Origin: Collinsella sp. OM04-5
GTDB taxonomy: Bacteria; Actinomycetota; Coriobacteriia; Coriobacteriales; Coriobacteriaceae
DNA length: 64,000 nucleotides
Reading direction: 5' to 3'
NCBI RefSeq assembly: GCF_003439125.1
Contig: NZ_QSUU01000013.1
Span: 1-64,000, forward strand
Numbering within the stretch: position 1 is the first letter of the stretch; every line of letters begins with the position of its first letter. The notes under the pieces were generated by a model. It worked only from the letters and a program-made list of their open reading frames with translations. It searched no databases and was not told the origin of the DNA. Positions 42,890 through 50,555 of the stretch are shown piece after piece. Both the position numbers and the translations under genes were made by a program.

Positions 42890-44347
42890 ATGAGCGATAG
42901 CCAGAACATGTCCGATGAGGTACGCGCCCGCTTGCGCGCCATTCCTTCCGTTAACGAGTTGCTCGCCGAGTGGCCGGTTGTGAAGGCGGCGGGGGAGACC
43001 TGTGACGCGGTGGTGCATTCCGCTGTCACGGCCGAGCTCGACGAGGAGCGCGCCGCCATTCGTGCCGGCGCCGACCCGCGCTCTAAGCGCGACCTTGCTT
43101 CGGCCATCGAGTGGCGTGCGCACCGCTCCGCGCTGCCGAGCCTGCGCCCTGCCGTCAACGCTACGGGCGTGGTCATCCATACCAACCTGGGTCGAGCCCC
43201 GCTCGCGGAGTCGGCGGCAAAGGCCGTGGCCGAGGTCGCGCGCGGCTACAGCACGCTCGAATACAGTGTGGACACCTGTTCGCGCGGGTCGCGCAAGGAG
43301 CACGCCGCGCAACTGATCCGCTCGCTCACCGGTGCCGAGGACGCGCTTGTGGTCAACAACAACGCCGCCGCGGTGCTGCTGGTGCTGGCGACTCACGCTG
43401 TGGGCAAGGAGGTTATCGTCAGCCGCGGCGAGCTCGTCGAGATCGGCGGCAGCTTCCGTATCCCCGATGTCATGGCGGCTTCGGGCGCCAAGCTCGTCGA
43501 GGTCGGAGCCACCAACCGCACGCATTTGAGCGACTACGAGCGCGCCATCACGCCCGATACGGCGATGATCCTTAAGGTCCATCCTTCCAACTATCGCATC
43601 GAGGGTTTCCACGAGGAGGTAGGCTCTCGGGAGCTTGCCACCCTGGCCCACAAGCATGGTCTGCTGTTCTACGAGGACCAGGGCTCGGGCGCGCTTCTGC
43701 CCGATGACATCCTGGTGCGCGGCGGTGAGGAGCCCACGCCGGCTTCGGTCGCGGCGGGACTCGATATCGTTTCGTGCTCGGGTGATAAGCTGCTGGGCGC
43801 CGCGCAGGCGGGCATTATCATGGGCCGTCGCGATCTGGTCCAGGCCTGTGGGTCGCATCCGCTTATGCGTGCCCTGCGCCCGGGCAAACTGGCTCTGTCG
43901 GCGCTCGAGGCCACGCTGCGTATCTACATGGACGGGGCGGATGTGGCCCATCGTGAGGTGCCGGTGCTCAACATGCTTACGCTGCCGCAGGCTCATCTGG
44001 AGCGTCGCGCGCGTAAGCTGCGCGATCGTATGGTCGCCGGCCTCGATAAGGTTGGTTGCCCGTGCGCTGTTCAGGTGGAGATCGTCGAGGAATCGTCGAC
44101 CCCCGGTGGCGGCTCGCTGCCTACCGTGGAACTGCCCACGATGTGCATTGCTGTCTGCCCAGTCGACGGGTGCCTGTCCGTCGACGCGCTCAAGCGCTCA
44201 CTCGTCCAAGATTTCGACACACCGGTTGTCACGCGCGCCTCGCACGATCGCGTCCTGTTTGACGTACGCACGCTCGTGGGTGACCGCGATATCGAGACGG
44301 CGGCATCGACGCTCGCCGCGTGCGTTAAGAAGGCGATTGCTCGATGA
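42890..44347 (+). CDS. selA: L-seryl-tRNA(Sec) selenium transferase
   Basis: This 485-residue PLP enzyme converts Ser-tRNA(Sec) to Sec-tRNA(Sec) with selenophosphate. The PLP lysine is K300 in CSGDKLLGAAQAG. ATGVVIHTNLGRAPL near residue 93 and the RGELVEIGGSFRIPDVM block are SelA signatures. The N-terminal ~85 residues match the tRNA-binding region. AAAGG lies before the ATG at 42890. Its stop overlaps the selB start by four bases, so the two are coupled. Confidence 0.96.
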   Translation: MSDSQNMSDEVRARLRAIPSVNELLAEWPVVKAAGETCDAVVHSAVTAELDEERAAIRAGADPRSKRDLASAIEWRAHRSALPSLRPAVNATGVVIHTNLGRAPLAESAAKAVAEVARGYSTLEYSVDTCSRGSRKEHAAQLIRSLTGAEDALVVNNNAAAVLLVLATHAVGKEVIVSRGELVEIGGSFRIPDVMAASGAKLVEVGATNRTHLSDYERAITPDTAMILKVHPSNYRIEGFHEEVGSRELATLAHKHGLLFYEDQGSGALLPDDILVRGGEEPTPASVAAGLDIVSCSGDKLLGAAQAGIIMGRRDLVQACGSHPLMRALRPGKLALSALEATLRIYMDGADVAHREVPVLNMLTLPQAHLERRARKLRDRMVAGLDKVGCPCAVQVEIVEESSTPGGGSLPTVELPTMCIAVCPVDGCLSVDALKRSLVQDFDTPVVTRASHDRVLFDVRTLVGDRDIETAASTLAACVKKAIAR

Positions 44348-46311
44348 GTGAGGTTCAAGCGCTGGTGGAGTGTCCCGTTATCGTTGGCACGGCGGGCCAC
44401 GTCGACCACGGTAAGTCGGCACTGATCGAGGCGTTGACCGGCAAGAATCCCGACCGTCTGGAGGTCGAGCGCCGTCGCGGTATGACCGTGGAGCTTGGCT
44501 TTGGCGAGCTGGCGCTGCCGAGCGGCAAGATCGTCGGCCTGGTCGACGTGCCGGGCCACGCGCATTACCTGCGCGCCATGGTGCAGGGTGCCACGGGCAT
44601 TGATGTTGCCGTGTTGGTGGTCTCTGCCGTCGAGGGCGTGATGCCGCAGACCCGCGAGCACGTGCATGTGCTGGAGCTGCTGGGCGTTACGCATATGGTG
44701 GTCGCGCTGACGATGTGCGACCTTGCCGATGCCGAGATGACCGAGCTTGCCGAGCTCGATGTCGATGACTTTTTGTCGGGTACCGTGTTTGCGGGCGCGC
44801 CGATTGTGCCCGTGTCGTCTAAGACAGGCGAGGGGATCGACGGGCTGCTTGCGGTGCTCGACGAGCAGGTAAGTGCCCGCTGGGATGCCTGCCGCGACCG
44901 TGCCGAGTGCACCGATGCCGCGCCGCGCCTGCCGATTGACCGCTGCTTTACGATTAAGGGCGTCGGCACTGTTGTAACGGGAACGCTGCACGATGCGCCG
45001 GTTGCGGTGGGCGACGAGCTGATGGCTTTGCCGTCGCGTACGGTCTGTCGCGTGCGCGGGATTCAGGTGCATGGCGATACGCCGCGCGCGCTGCCTGGTC
45101 AGCGTGTGGCACTCAACCTAGTTGGTGACGGTGTCGCGGCGCTTGACCGTGGCGAGATGCTGGGCGTGGCGGATCGCTTTGGTCAGACGTTGCGCTTTAT
45201 GATGACGTTCACCTACCTGGGCCGCGAGGGTGCCAAGCCGCGTGTGCTAGAGTCGGGCGCGCGCGTGCATGTGATGGCCGGTACGGCCGAAGTCGTCGGC
45301 CGCATCATGCTTTTGGAGGGTGAGGCCCCCATGGCGGTGGGCGAGACCCGTACCGTGCAGGTGCGCCTGGAGGAGCCACTGCCGCTGCGCGCCGGAGACC
45401 ATGCCGTGGTGCTGTCGTATTCGCCCGTTATGCTCATCGGCGGCGGGCGCGTGCTGCTATCGCGCTGCCGTCGCTCGCGCGAGCTTGCTGAAGGGGAGCG
45501 TGCACTGTATACAGCGCTCGAGTCCGGCGATATCGCGGGCGGTGTGGGCGCTTGGCTGGCGCTGCAGATGCTGCCGGTTTCGGCGGTTGATGTTGCCGAG
45601 GCTTTGGATCTTGGTGTCGGCGAGGTCGATGCCGCACTGCGCGGGTTGGTGTCGCAGGGCTCCGTTCGCAAGCTTGACGCGGGTGATGCTGACCTCTTGG
45701 CGGACGCCATGGTGCTCGATGCCGCGATGGATGCATTGGCGGCGACCCTGTCAGCCATGCATACGGCGTCTCCCAAGGAGACGGGCTTTACGCCCGGCGC
45801 CGTTGCCCATGCCGCCTGGCCCGCTGCGGATGAAGCCGTCGCCGCGGCTCTGATTGCCGAGGGCTGCTCGCGTGGCGTGTGTGCCTCCGAGGGCGCCGAG
45901 GTGTTCGACCCGCACTCCGCTGCCGCCGCGGCGCGTTTGGTGCGCGAGGCCTGCGAACGTATCGTTGCCTTGCTGGACGAAGCCGGCTTCGATGCACCGA
46001 CATTGCCCGAGGTTGGCGAGCAGTTGCAGCTCGATCGCGACACCATGACGCGTGCCCTGCGCGAGCTTTCGCTCAACCGCTCGATCGTTAAGGTCGAGCG
46101 CGACGTTGCCCTGTCCGCTGCCGCCGAGGCCCATGCGCGCGAGCTTGTTGCCGCTGCCATTGAGGCAGCCGGCGGCGCTGCCACCACGAGCGTGCTGCGC
46201 GAGGCCCTGGGTGTGTCGCGCAAACGTGCCATCAGCATCTTGGAACACCTGGATGCCGTGCGCTTTACGGTGCTCGACAAGGATGCCGGCGGCCTGCGCT
46301 CCCTGCGCTAG
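44344..46311 (+). CDS. selB: Selenocysteine-specific elongation factor
   Basis: This 655-residue GTPase carries Sec-tRNA(Sec) to SECIS-positioned ribosomes. GTAGHVDHGKSALIEALTG (residues 14-32) is the G1 loop and VDVPGHAHYLRAMVQG the G3 loop. The G4 position reads TMCDLAD in place of the usual TKxD. The C-terminal third contains winged-helix segments (about 440-655) that should read the SECIS hairpin. It starts within the selA stop, and tRNA-Sec follows about 150 bases downstream. Confidence 0.96.
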   Translation: MSEVQALVECPVIVGTAGHVDHGKSALIEALTGKNPDRLEVERRRGMTVELGFGELALPSGKIVGLVDVPGHAHYLRAMVQGATGIDVAVLVVSAVEGVMPQTREHVHVLELLGVTHMVVALTMCDLADAEMTELAELDVDDFLSGTVFAGAPIVPVSSKTGEGIDGLLAVLDEQVSARWDACRDRAECTDAAPRLPIDRCFTIKGVGTVVTGTLHDAPVAVGDELMALPSRTVCRVRGIQVHGDTPRALPGQRVALNLVGDGVAALDRGEMLGVADRFGQTLRFMMTFTYLGREGAKPRVLESGARVHVMAGTAEVVGRIMLLEGEAPMAVGETRTVQVRLEEPLPLRAGDHAVVLSYSPVMLIGGGRVLLSRCRRSRELAEGERALYTALESGDIAGGVGAWLALQMLPVSAVDVAEALDLGVGEVDAALRGLVSQGSVRKLDAGDADLLADAMVLDAAMDALAATLSAMHTASPKETGFTPGAVAHAAWPAADEAVAAALIAEGCSRGVCASEGAEVFDPHSAAAAARLVREACERIVALLDEAGFDAPTLPEVGEQLQLDRDTMTRALRELSLNRSIVKVERDVALSAAAEAHARELVAAAIEAAGGAATTSVLREALGVSRKRAISILEHLDAVRFTVLDKDAGGLRSLR

Positions 46312-46336
46312 ATCAGCCACCCCGCCCCACCTCCTC

Positions 46337-46403
46337 AGTTGCGGTGAAATAGTTCCTATTTGGAGGCTTTGGCAGCAAATACAGGAACTATTCCACCGCA
46401 ACT
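46337..46403. repeat. Intergenic hairpin repeat family, copy D
   Basis: The conserved arm AGTTGCGGTGAAATA continues with GTTCCT, matched by AGGAAC on the other arm; one A/C mismatch remains in the outer stem. The copy-specific inner segment differs in sequence from other copies but keeps pairing. It lies between selB and selC. Confidence 0.85.
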
Positions 46404-46417
46404 TCTTGCTCGTCTTT

Positions 46418-46448
46418 TTGGGATGGAGCCGTTTCGGTTTGGTAAAAT
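46418..46448 (+). promoter_or_regulatory. Possible promoter of tRNA-Sec
   Basis: A TAAAAT -10 box lies at 46443-46448, 12 bases before the tRNA. TTGGGA at 46418-46423 could be the -35 element, with a long 19-base spacer. Confidence 0.4.
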
Positions 46449-46460
46449 ACCTCCGCACTT

Positions 46461-46557
46461 GGGAACGGATGGGCTCCGGTGGGCTCCGCGGTCCTCAAAA
46501 CCGTTGCGAGGCGTGCAAAACGTCTTGGATGTGTTCGATTCACATACGTTCCCGCCA
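46461..46557 (+). tRNA. selC: tRNA-Sec (TCA)
   Basis: This 97-base cloverleaf has anticodon loop CCTCAAA (anticodon TCA, reads UGA). The acceptor is GGGAACG/CGTTCCC with CCA encoded at 46555-46557. The D stem GGGCTC/GGGCTC pairs with wobbles over six pairs, and there is a long variable arm of about 23 bases (GAGGCGT/ACGTCTT). The T arm is ATGTG-TTCGATT-CACAT. This completes the Sec machinery with selA and selB just upstream. It inserts Sec at the UGA codons of fdhF and selD in this window. Confidence 0.93.
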
Positions 46558-46566
46558 TACGCTACC

Positions 46567-46622
46567 AGCGCTTTTGTGCTCGCGGTCTTGCTGCGTGCCG
46601 CAAAGGCGCTGTTTTGTTTTTG
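46567..46622 (+). terminator. Terminator of selC
   Basis: AGCGCTTTTG pairs with CAAAGGCGCT (one T-G pair) and is followed by GTTTTGTTTTTG. It lies ten bases after the tRNA. Confidence 0.7.
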
Positions 46623-46711
46623 TAAGAGCTTTTTGTAGCGCCGTTATTTCGGCGGCTGTATTTAGCTTCGTGCGCTGGATTTTGAACGTGCTGATGGAGG
46701 TGTTTTGCCGT

Positions 46712-47344
46712 ATGACTACCGTAAGACGTGCCGATCTTTCTTGTGTCGTCCAGGCGGGTGGGCTGTCCTCGCGCATGGGCTGCGATAAGGCGCGCATGGC
46801 GTTTTGCGGCGAGCCGCTCATCGAGCGCGTGCTGGGCCGGCTGGCGCCAGTTGCCGGCGAGTTGGTCGTGACGACGTCGCGTCCCAGCGAGCTCGCCTAT
46901 CTTGAGGAGCGCGCGTTTGGCGGCCTGGTGCCGCGTGTGGTGGCGGACCTTGAAGGCTCGGCGGGCGCCATGCGCGGCATCGCGAGCTCGTTGGCTGCGG
47001 CTCGGCTGCCTCTCGCGGCGATCGTTGCCTGCGATATGCCGTTTGTCTCGCCGGAACTCATCGGCGCGCTTGCTGGTCATGTTGAGGCTGAGGCGCTCGA
47101 CGTGTGCGTGCCGCGCGAGGAGCGGGGGATTGAGCCGCTGTGCGCCGTCTGGCGTCGTGACGCGTGTGCGCCGGTTGCCCAAGAACTGCTCGCCGGTGAC
47201 CGTCAGCGAATCCGCTGCCTGATCGACCGGGTGAACGCCGGGTATTTGGACGAGCCTCAGATTGTCGCGGTCGCCGGCTCGACGCTCTGCTTCGAGAACG
47301 TCAATACGCCCGAGGAGTTTGCGGCGGCCGAGTTACTCGCCTAG
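46712..47344 (+). CDS. mobA: Molybdenum cofactor guanylyltransferase
   Basis: This 210-residue enzyme attaches GMP to Moco to form the MGD used by FdhF and the 40.7 kb oxidoreductase. VVQAGGLSSRMGCDKARM is the nucleotide-binding LxxG-SRM-K pattern, with ACDMPFVSPELI later. I start at the ATG at 46712, nine bases after GGAGGTG; an earlier ATG at 46694 adds six residues but lacks a ribosome site. It lies between selC and the second DUF3343 gene. Confidence 0.88.
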   Translation: MTTVRRADLSCVVQAGGLSSRMGCDKARMAFCGEPLIERVLGRLAPVAGELVVTTSRPSELAYLEERAFGGLVPRVVADLEGSAGAMRGIASSLAAARLPLAAIVACDMPFVSPELIGALAGHVEAEALDVCVPREERGIEPLCAVWRRDACAPVAQELLAGDRQRIRCLIDRVNAGYLDEPQIVAVAGSTLCFENVNTPEEFAAAELLA

Positions 47345-47359
47345 ACGATTGGAGTTGCC

Positions 47360-47755
47360 ATGTCTCACGATATTTGTCCCGACACGGGAGAACCTTGCAC
47401 TTGCGATGGGTCCGAACCCTGTACCTGCGGTTGCAGTGGCTGTGGACATACTGCGGAAGAGGAAGCGGCCGCCGCGGCGTATCGTGATGCACACCGCGAA
47501 GGCCCGTCCGGTGATGCTCTCGACCATGAACGCAAGATCATCGTTTCGTTCGATAGCACCTTCGATGTGATGGAATGCGAGCAGCTGTGCCTTGCCGCCG
47601 GTGTGCCCGGGCGCATCATGCCGCTGCCCGGCTCCATCACCGCCGGCTGCGGGCTGTGCTGGGCCATGCCGTTCTCCGGCGATGCGCTCGCCGCCTTCCG
47701 CGCTGCCATCGAAGGCCGCATAACCCCCGCCGACTACCATCAGCTCGTCCTCTAA
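47360..47755 (+). CDS. Cysteine-rich N-terminus plus DUF3343 protein
   Basis: This 131-residue protein has ten cysteines. The first 30 residues hold CPDTGEPCTC, EPCTCGCSGCGH, a possible metal or sulfur-binding cluster. From about residue 58 a DUF3343 domain follows (CEQLCLAAGVPGRIMPLPG, AGCGLCW), as in the shorter gene at 19435. It follows mobA by 15 bases and probably shares its transcript. The link with molybdenum and selenium genes suggests a role in cofactor sulfuration or Se delivery; that is inference. Confidence 0.7.
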   Translation: MSHDICPDTGEPCTCDGSEPCTCGCSGCGHTAEEEAAAAAYRDAHREGPSGDALDHERKIIVSFDSTFDVMECEQLCLAAGVPGRIMPLPGSITAGCGLCWAMPFSGDALAAFRAAIEGRITPADYHQLVL

Positions 47756-47765
47756 CCACCAACAT

Positions 47766-47797
47766 CACCACAAAGGTGCCTGTCCCCAATGTGGTGG
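47766..47797. repeat. Imperfect palindrome with a GGTGCCTGTCCCC core
   Basis: CACCACA at 47766 pairs with TGTGGTG near 47791-47797, flanking an AAAGGTGCCTGTCCCCAA core. It resembles the GTGACAAAGGGAC palindromes in outline, but the inner bases do not pair well. It lies before gdhA. Confidence 0.45.
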
Positions 47798-48012
47798 CTT
47801 GGAACACGTGGACGAAACAGGTTTGAAACACGGGTTTTGCATGTCAGGCACTCAAAAACGCCTCTACCTGCATCGTAATCAAAACGAAACATCTGCTCGT
47901 CGGCTTATGCGAAACTTTCCCGCAACAGTGCGATATTATCCATACACGATAAAGTTCGCGGCGCATAGGGTGCCGCGACCAACATTTTTCGTTTCCCATC
48001 ATTGGAGGAAGC

Positions 48013-49368
48013 ATGAGCTACACGCAGAAAGTTCTCGAAGAGCTCAAGGCCCGCTATCCCGAGCAGCCTGAGTTCATCCAGGCCGCGACCGAGATCCTCG
48101 GCACCATCCAGCCGGCGCTCGACGCCCACCCCGAGTACGAGGAGGCCGCCCTGCTGGAGCGCCTCGTCGAGCCTGAGCGTATCGTCATGTTCCGTGTTCC
48201 CTGGGTCGACGACCAGGGCAAGGTTCAGGTCAACCGCGGTTACCGTGTCGAGTTCAACTCTGCCATTGGACCCTACAAGGGCGGCCTGCGCTTTAACCCG
48301 ACGGTCACTCTGGGTATGCTCAAGTTCCTGGGCCTGGAGCAGATCCTCAAGAACAGCCTGACCACCCTTCCCATGGGCGGCGGCAAGGGCGGCTCCGACT
48401 TTGACCCCAAGGGCAAGTCCAACAACGAGATCATGCACTTCTGTCAGTCCTTCATGACCGAGCTCTATCGCCACATCGGCCCCAACACCGACGTTCCCGC
48501 CGGCGACCTGGGCGTTGGCGGCCGCGAGGTTGCCTACCTGTTCGGTCAGTACAAGCGCCTGACCAACGAGTGGACCGGCGTCCTTACCGGCAAGGGCCTC
48601 TCCTTTGGCGGCTCGCTTGCCCGTACCGAGGCCACCGGCTACGGCCTGGCCTACTTTGTGGACGAGTACCTCAAGAGCCGCGGCGACTCCTTCGAGGGCA
48701 AGAACGTCGTCGTTCACGGCTCCGGCAACGTCGCCATCTACGCCGTCCAGAAGGTCTCCCAGCTCGGCGGCAAGGTGCTGGCCTGCTCCGATACTCACGG
48801 CTGGGTCGAGGATCCCGACGGCATCGACTACACCGTGCTCGAGCACGTCTACAACAAGAAGCGCTCCGGCCACGACAAGGGCGTTACGCTCGCTATGTAC
48901 GTTGACGAGAAGCCCAACGCCGTGTGGCACGAGGGCGACGGCCGTGGCGTTTGGCAGCTGCCCTGCGACATCGCGCTGCCCTGCGCTCGCGAGAACACGC
49001 TGCTGCTCGAGGACGCCCAGGCGCTCGTCGCCAACGGCTGCAAGGTGGTCGGCGAGGGCGCGAACATGCCCACGACCATCGAGGCCACGACTTACTTCCA
49101 GGAGAACGGCGTTGCCTTTATGCCCGGTAAGGCTGCCAACGCCGGCGGCGTGCTCGTGTCCGGCCTGGAGATGAGCCAGAACGCCGAGCATCTGTCCTGG
49201 ACCTTCGAGGAGGTCGACGGCAAGCTCGAGCAGCTCATGCGCGGCATGTTCCACAACGTGGACGACACCGCCAAGGAGTACGGCCAGGAGGGTAACTTTG
49301 TCATGGGCGCCAACATCGCCGGCTTCCTGAAGGTCGCCGACGCCATGCTCGCCCAGGGCGTCTGCTAA
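48013..49368 (+). CDS. gdhA: NADP-type glutamate dehydrogenase
   Basis: This 451-residue enzyme interconverts glutamate and 2-oxoglutarate with ammonia. PYKGGLRFNPTVTLGMLKFL and PMGGGKGGSDFDPKGKS carry the substrate and catalytic lysines. The length matches the hexameric NADP-dependent class, the usual ammonia-assimilating form. AGGAGG-like GGAGGAAGC precedes the ATG at 48013. It ends in a strong terminator. Confidence 0.95.
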   Translation: MSYTQKVLEELKARYPEQPEFIQAATEILGTIQPALDAHPEYEEAALLERLVEPERIVMFRVPWVDDQGKVQVNRGYRVEFNSAIGPYKGGLRFNPTVTLGMLKFLGLEQILKNSLTTLPMGGGKGGSDFDPKGKSNNEIMHFCQSFMTELYRHIGPNTDVPAGDLGVGGREVAYLFGQYKRLTNEWTGVLTGKGLSFGGSLARTEATGYGLAYFVDEYLKSRGDSFEGKNVVVHGSGNVAIYAVQKVSQLGGKVLACSDTHGWVEDPDGIDYTVLEHVYNKKRSGHDKGVTLAMYVDEKPNAVWHEGDGRGVWQLPCDIALPCARENTLLLEDAQALVANGCKVVGEGANMPTTIEATTYFQENGVAFMPGKAANAGGVLVSGLEMSQNAEHLSWTFEEVDGKLEQLMRGMFHNVDDTAKEYGQEGNFVMGANIAGFLKVADAMLAQGVC

Positions 49369-49395
49369 ATCTTCGCTCGACATAGCATGTGATGA

Positions 49396-49429
49396 GGCTT
49401 CCAGCCATTCCGGCTGGGAGCCTTTTTTG
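49396..49429 (+). terminator. Terminator of gdhA
   Basis: GGCTTCCAGCC and GGCTGGGAGCC form a stem with one mismatch, followed by TTTTTT. Confidence 0.88.
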
Positions 49430-49489
49430 ATCCGTTGGGGACGGAGGAAAACGGATCATTATGTCTCGGCCCTCTGCCGGCCGCCCCTT

Positions 49490-49559
49490 AAGTTGCGGTG
49501 AAATACGGACTGTTGGGCTCCCTAAGCCCGACAAACAGTCCGTATTTCACCGCAAGTTA
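49490..49559. repeat. Intergenic hairpin repeat family, copy E
   Basis: The arm AAGTTGCGGTGAAATA with CGGACTGTT, matched by AACAGTCCG and its complement, with one G/C mismatch near the outer end. The inner part TTGGGCT/AGCCCGA extends the stem to a tight loop. It lies between gdhA and the xanthine dehydrogenase genes. Confidence 0.88.
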
Positions 49560-49652
49560 TGGATGGGAGGGAGGTTTTTGTGCTGTGGAAGGTCGCGGCC
49601 CTTCGTTTGGTACACTTAAAAGTACTGGACAAGTGAAGAGATGGGGGAGAAC

Positions 49653-50555
49653 GTGCTCAAGTTCGGTACCTACGTCCGCGTTGGAAACGCGGCCGAAGCC
49701 TATGAGCTCTTACAGAAGAACCGCAACAACAAGATTGTGGGCGGCGGCATCTGGATGCGCCTGGGTTCGCGTCGCGTGGCGACGGCGATTGACCTTTCGG
49801 CCTGCGGACTCGATCAGATCGAGGAGACCGAGACCGAGTTTCGCATCGGTGCCATGTGTACCCTGCACCAGCTCGAGCGTCATGCCGAGCTCAACGCGCT
49901 TGTCAACCATGTCTTTGAGTTCGCCGTCCACGATATCGTGGGCGTGCAGCTGCGTAACACCGCCACGGTGGGCGGCAGCATTTACGGTCGCTTTGGTTTC
50001 TCGGACGTGCTCTCGGCATTTTTGGCGCTCGATTCGTACGTTGAGTTGACGGGCGCCGGCCGCGTGCCGCTCGCCGAGTTCGTGGACATGGGCTACGTGC
50101 GCGACGTGATCGAGCACGTGGTGGTCGTTAAGCACGATTACCGCGCAAGCTATGAGGCCGTGCGCAAGGCCGCGACCGACTTCCCCTCCTTAAACGTCAC
50201 CGCCGCCTGGTGGGACAACAGCTGGCATGTCACCGTGGGCGCCCGCCCGCTGCGCGCGTCCCTGCTGCGGGGCGAGGCATGCGGCCTGGTGAACGAGCAA
50301 CCTTCCGAGGACGAGCTGCGCGCACTGGCCGCATCCGTGCGTGCCCTGAGCTACGGCACTAACTTGTGGGGCTCGGCTGACTACCGCCGCCGCATCTCGG
50401 CCCCGCTGGCGATTCAGGCTGTACGTCGTGCCGCCGGCATCGAGCTTTCGGCCGCGCTTGCCCGCGAGCTCGAGACCGTGCAAGTGCCTAAGTTTGCCAC
50501 GGACGAGTATTCCTGCCGCCGCGTGCCCGGCATCGATTCTAGCGAGGTGCGCTAA
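49653..50555 (+). CDS. FAD subunit of a molybdenum hydroxylase (xanthine dehydrogenase family)
   Basis: This 300-residue protein has the CO-dehydrogenase-flavoprotein fold: KIVGGGIWMRLGSRR, RNTATVGGSIYGR and LPL-type segments bind FAD. It should pass electrons from the iron-sulfur/Mo subunit that follows to NAD or another acceptor. The GTG at 49653 with GGGGGAG before it is the better start; ATG at 49641 is an alternative with a weaker site. It overlaps the next gene's ATG by one base. Confidence 0.85.
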   Translation: MLKFGTYVRVGNAAEAYELLQKNRNNKIVGGGIWMRLGSRRVATAIDLSACGLDQIEETETEFRIGAMCTLHQLERHAELNALVNHVFEFAVHDIVGVQLRNTATVGGSIYGRFGFSDVLSAFLALDSYVELTGAGRVPLAEFVDMGYVRDVIEHVVVVKHDYRASYEAVRKAATDFPSLNVTAAWWDNSWHVTVGARPLRASLLRGEACGLVNEQPSEDELRALAASVRALSYGTNLWGSADYRRRISAPLAIQAVRRAAGIELSAALARELETVQVPKFATDEYSCRRVPGIDSSEVR

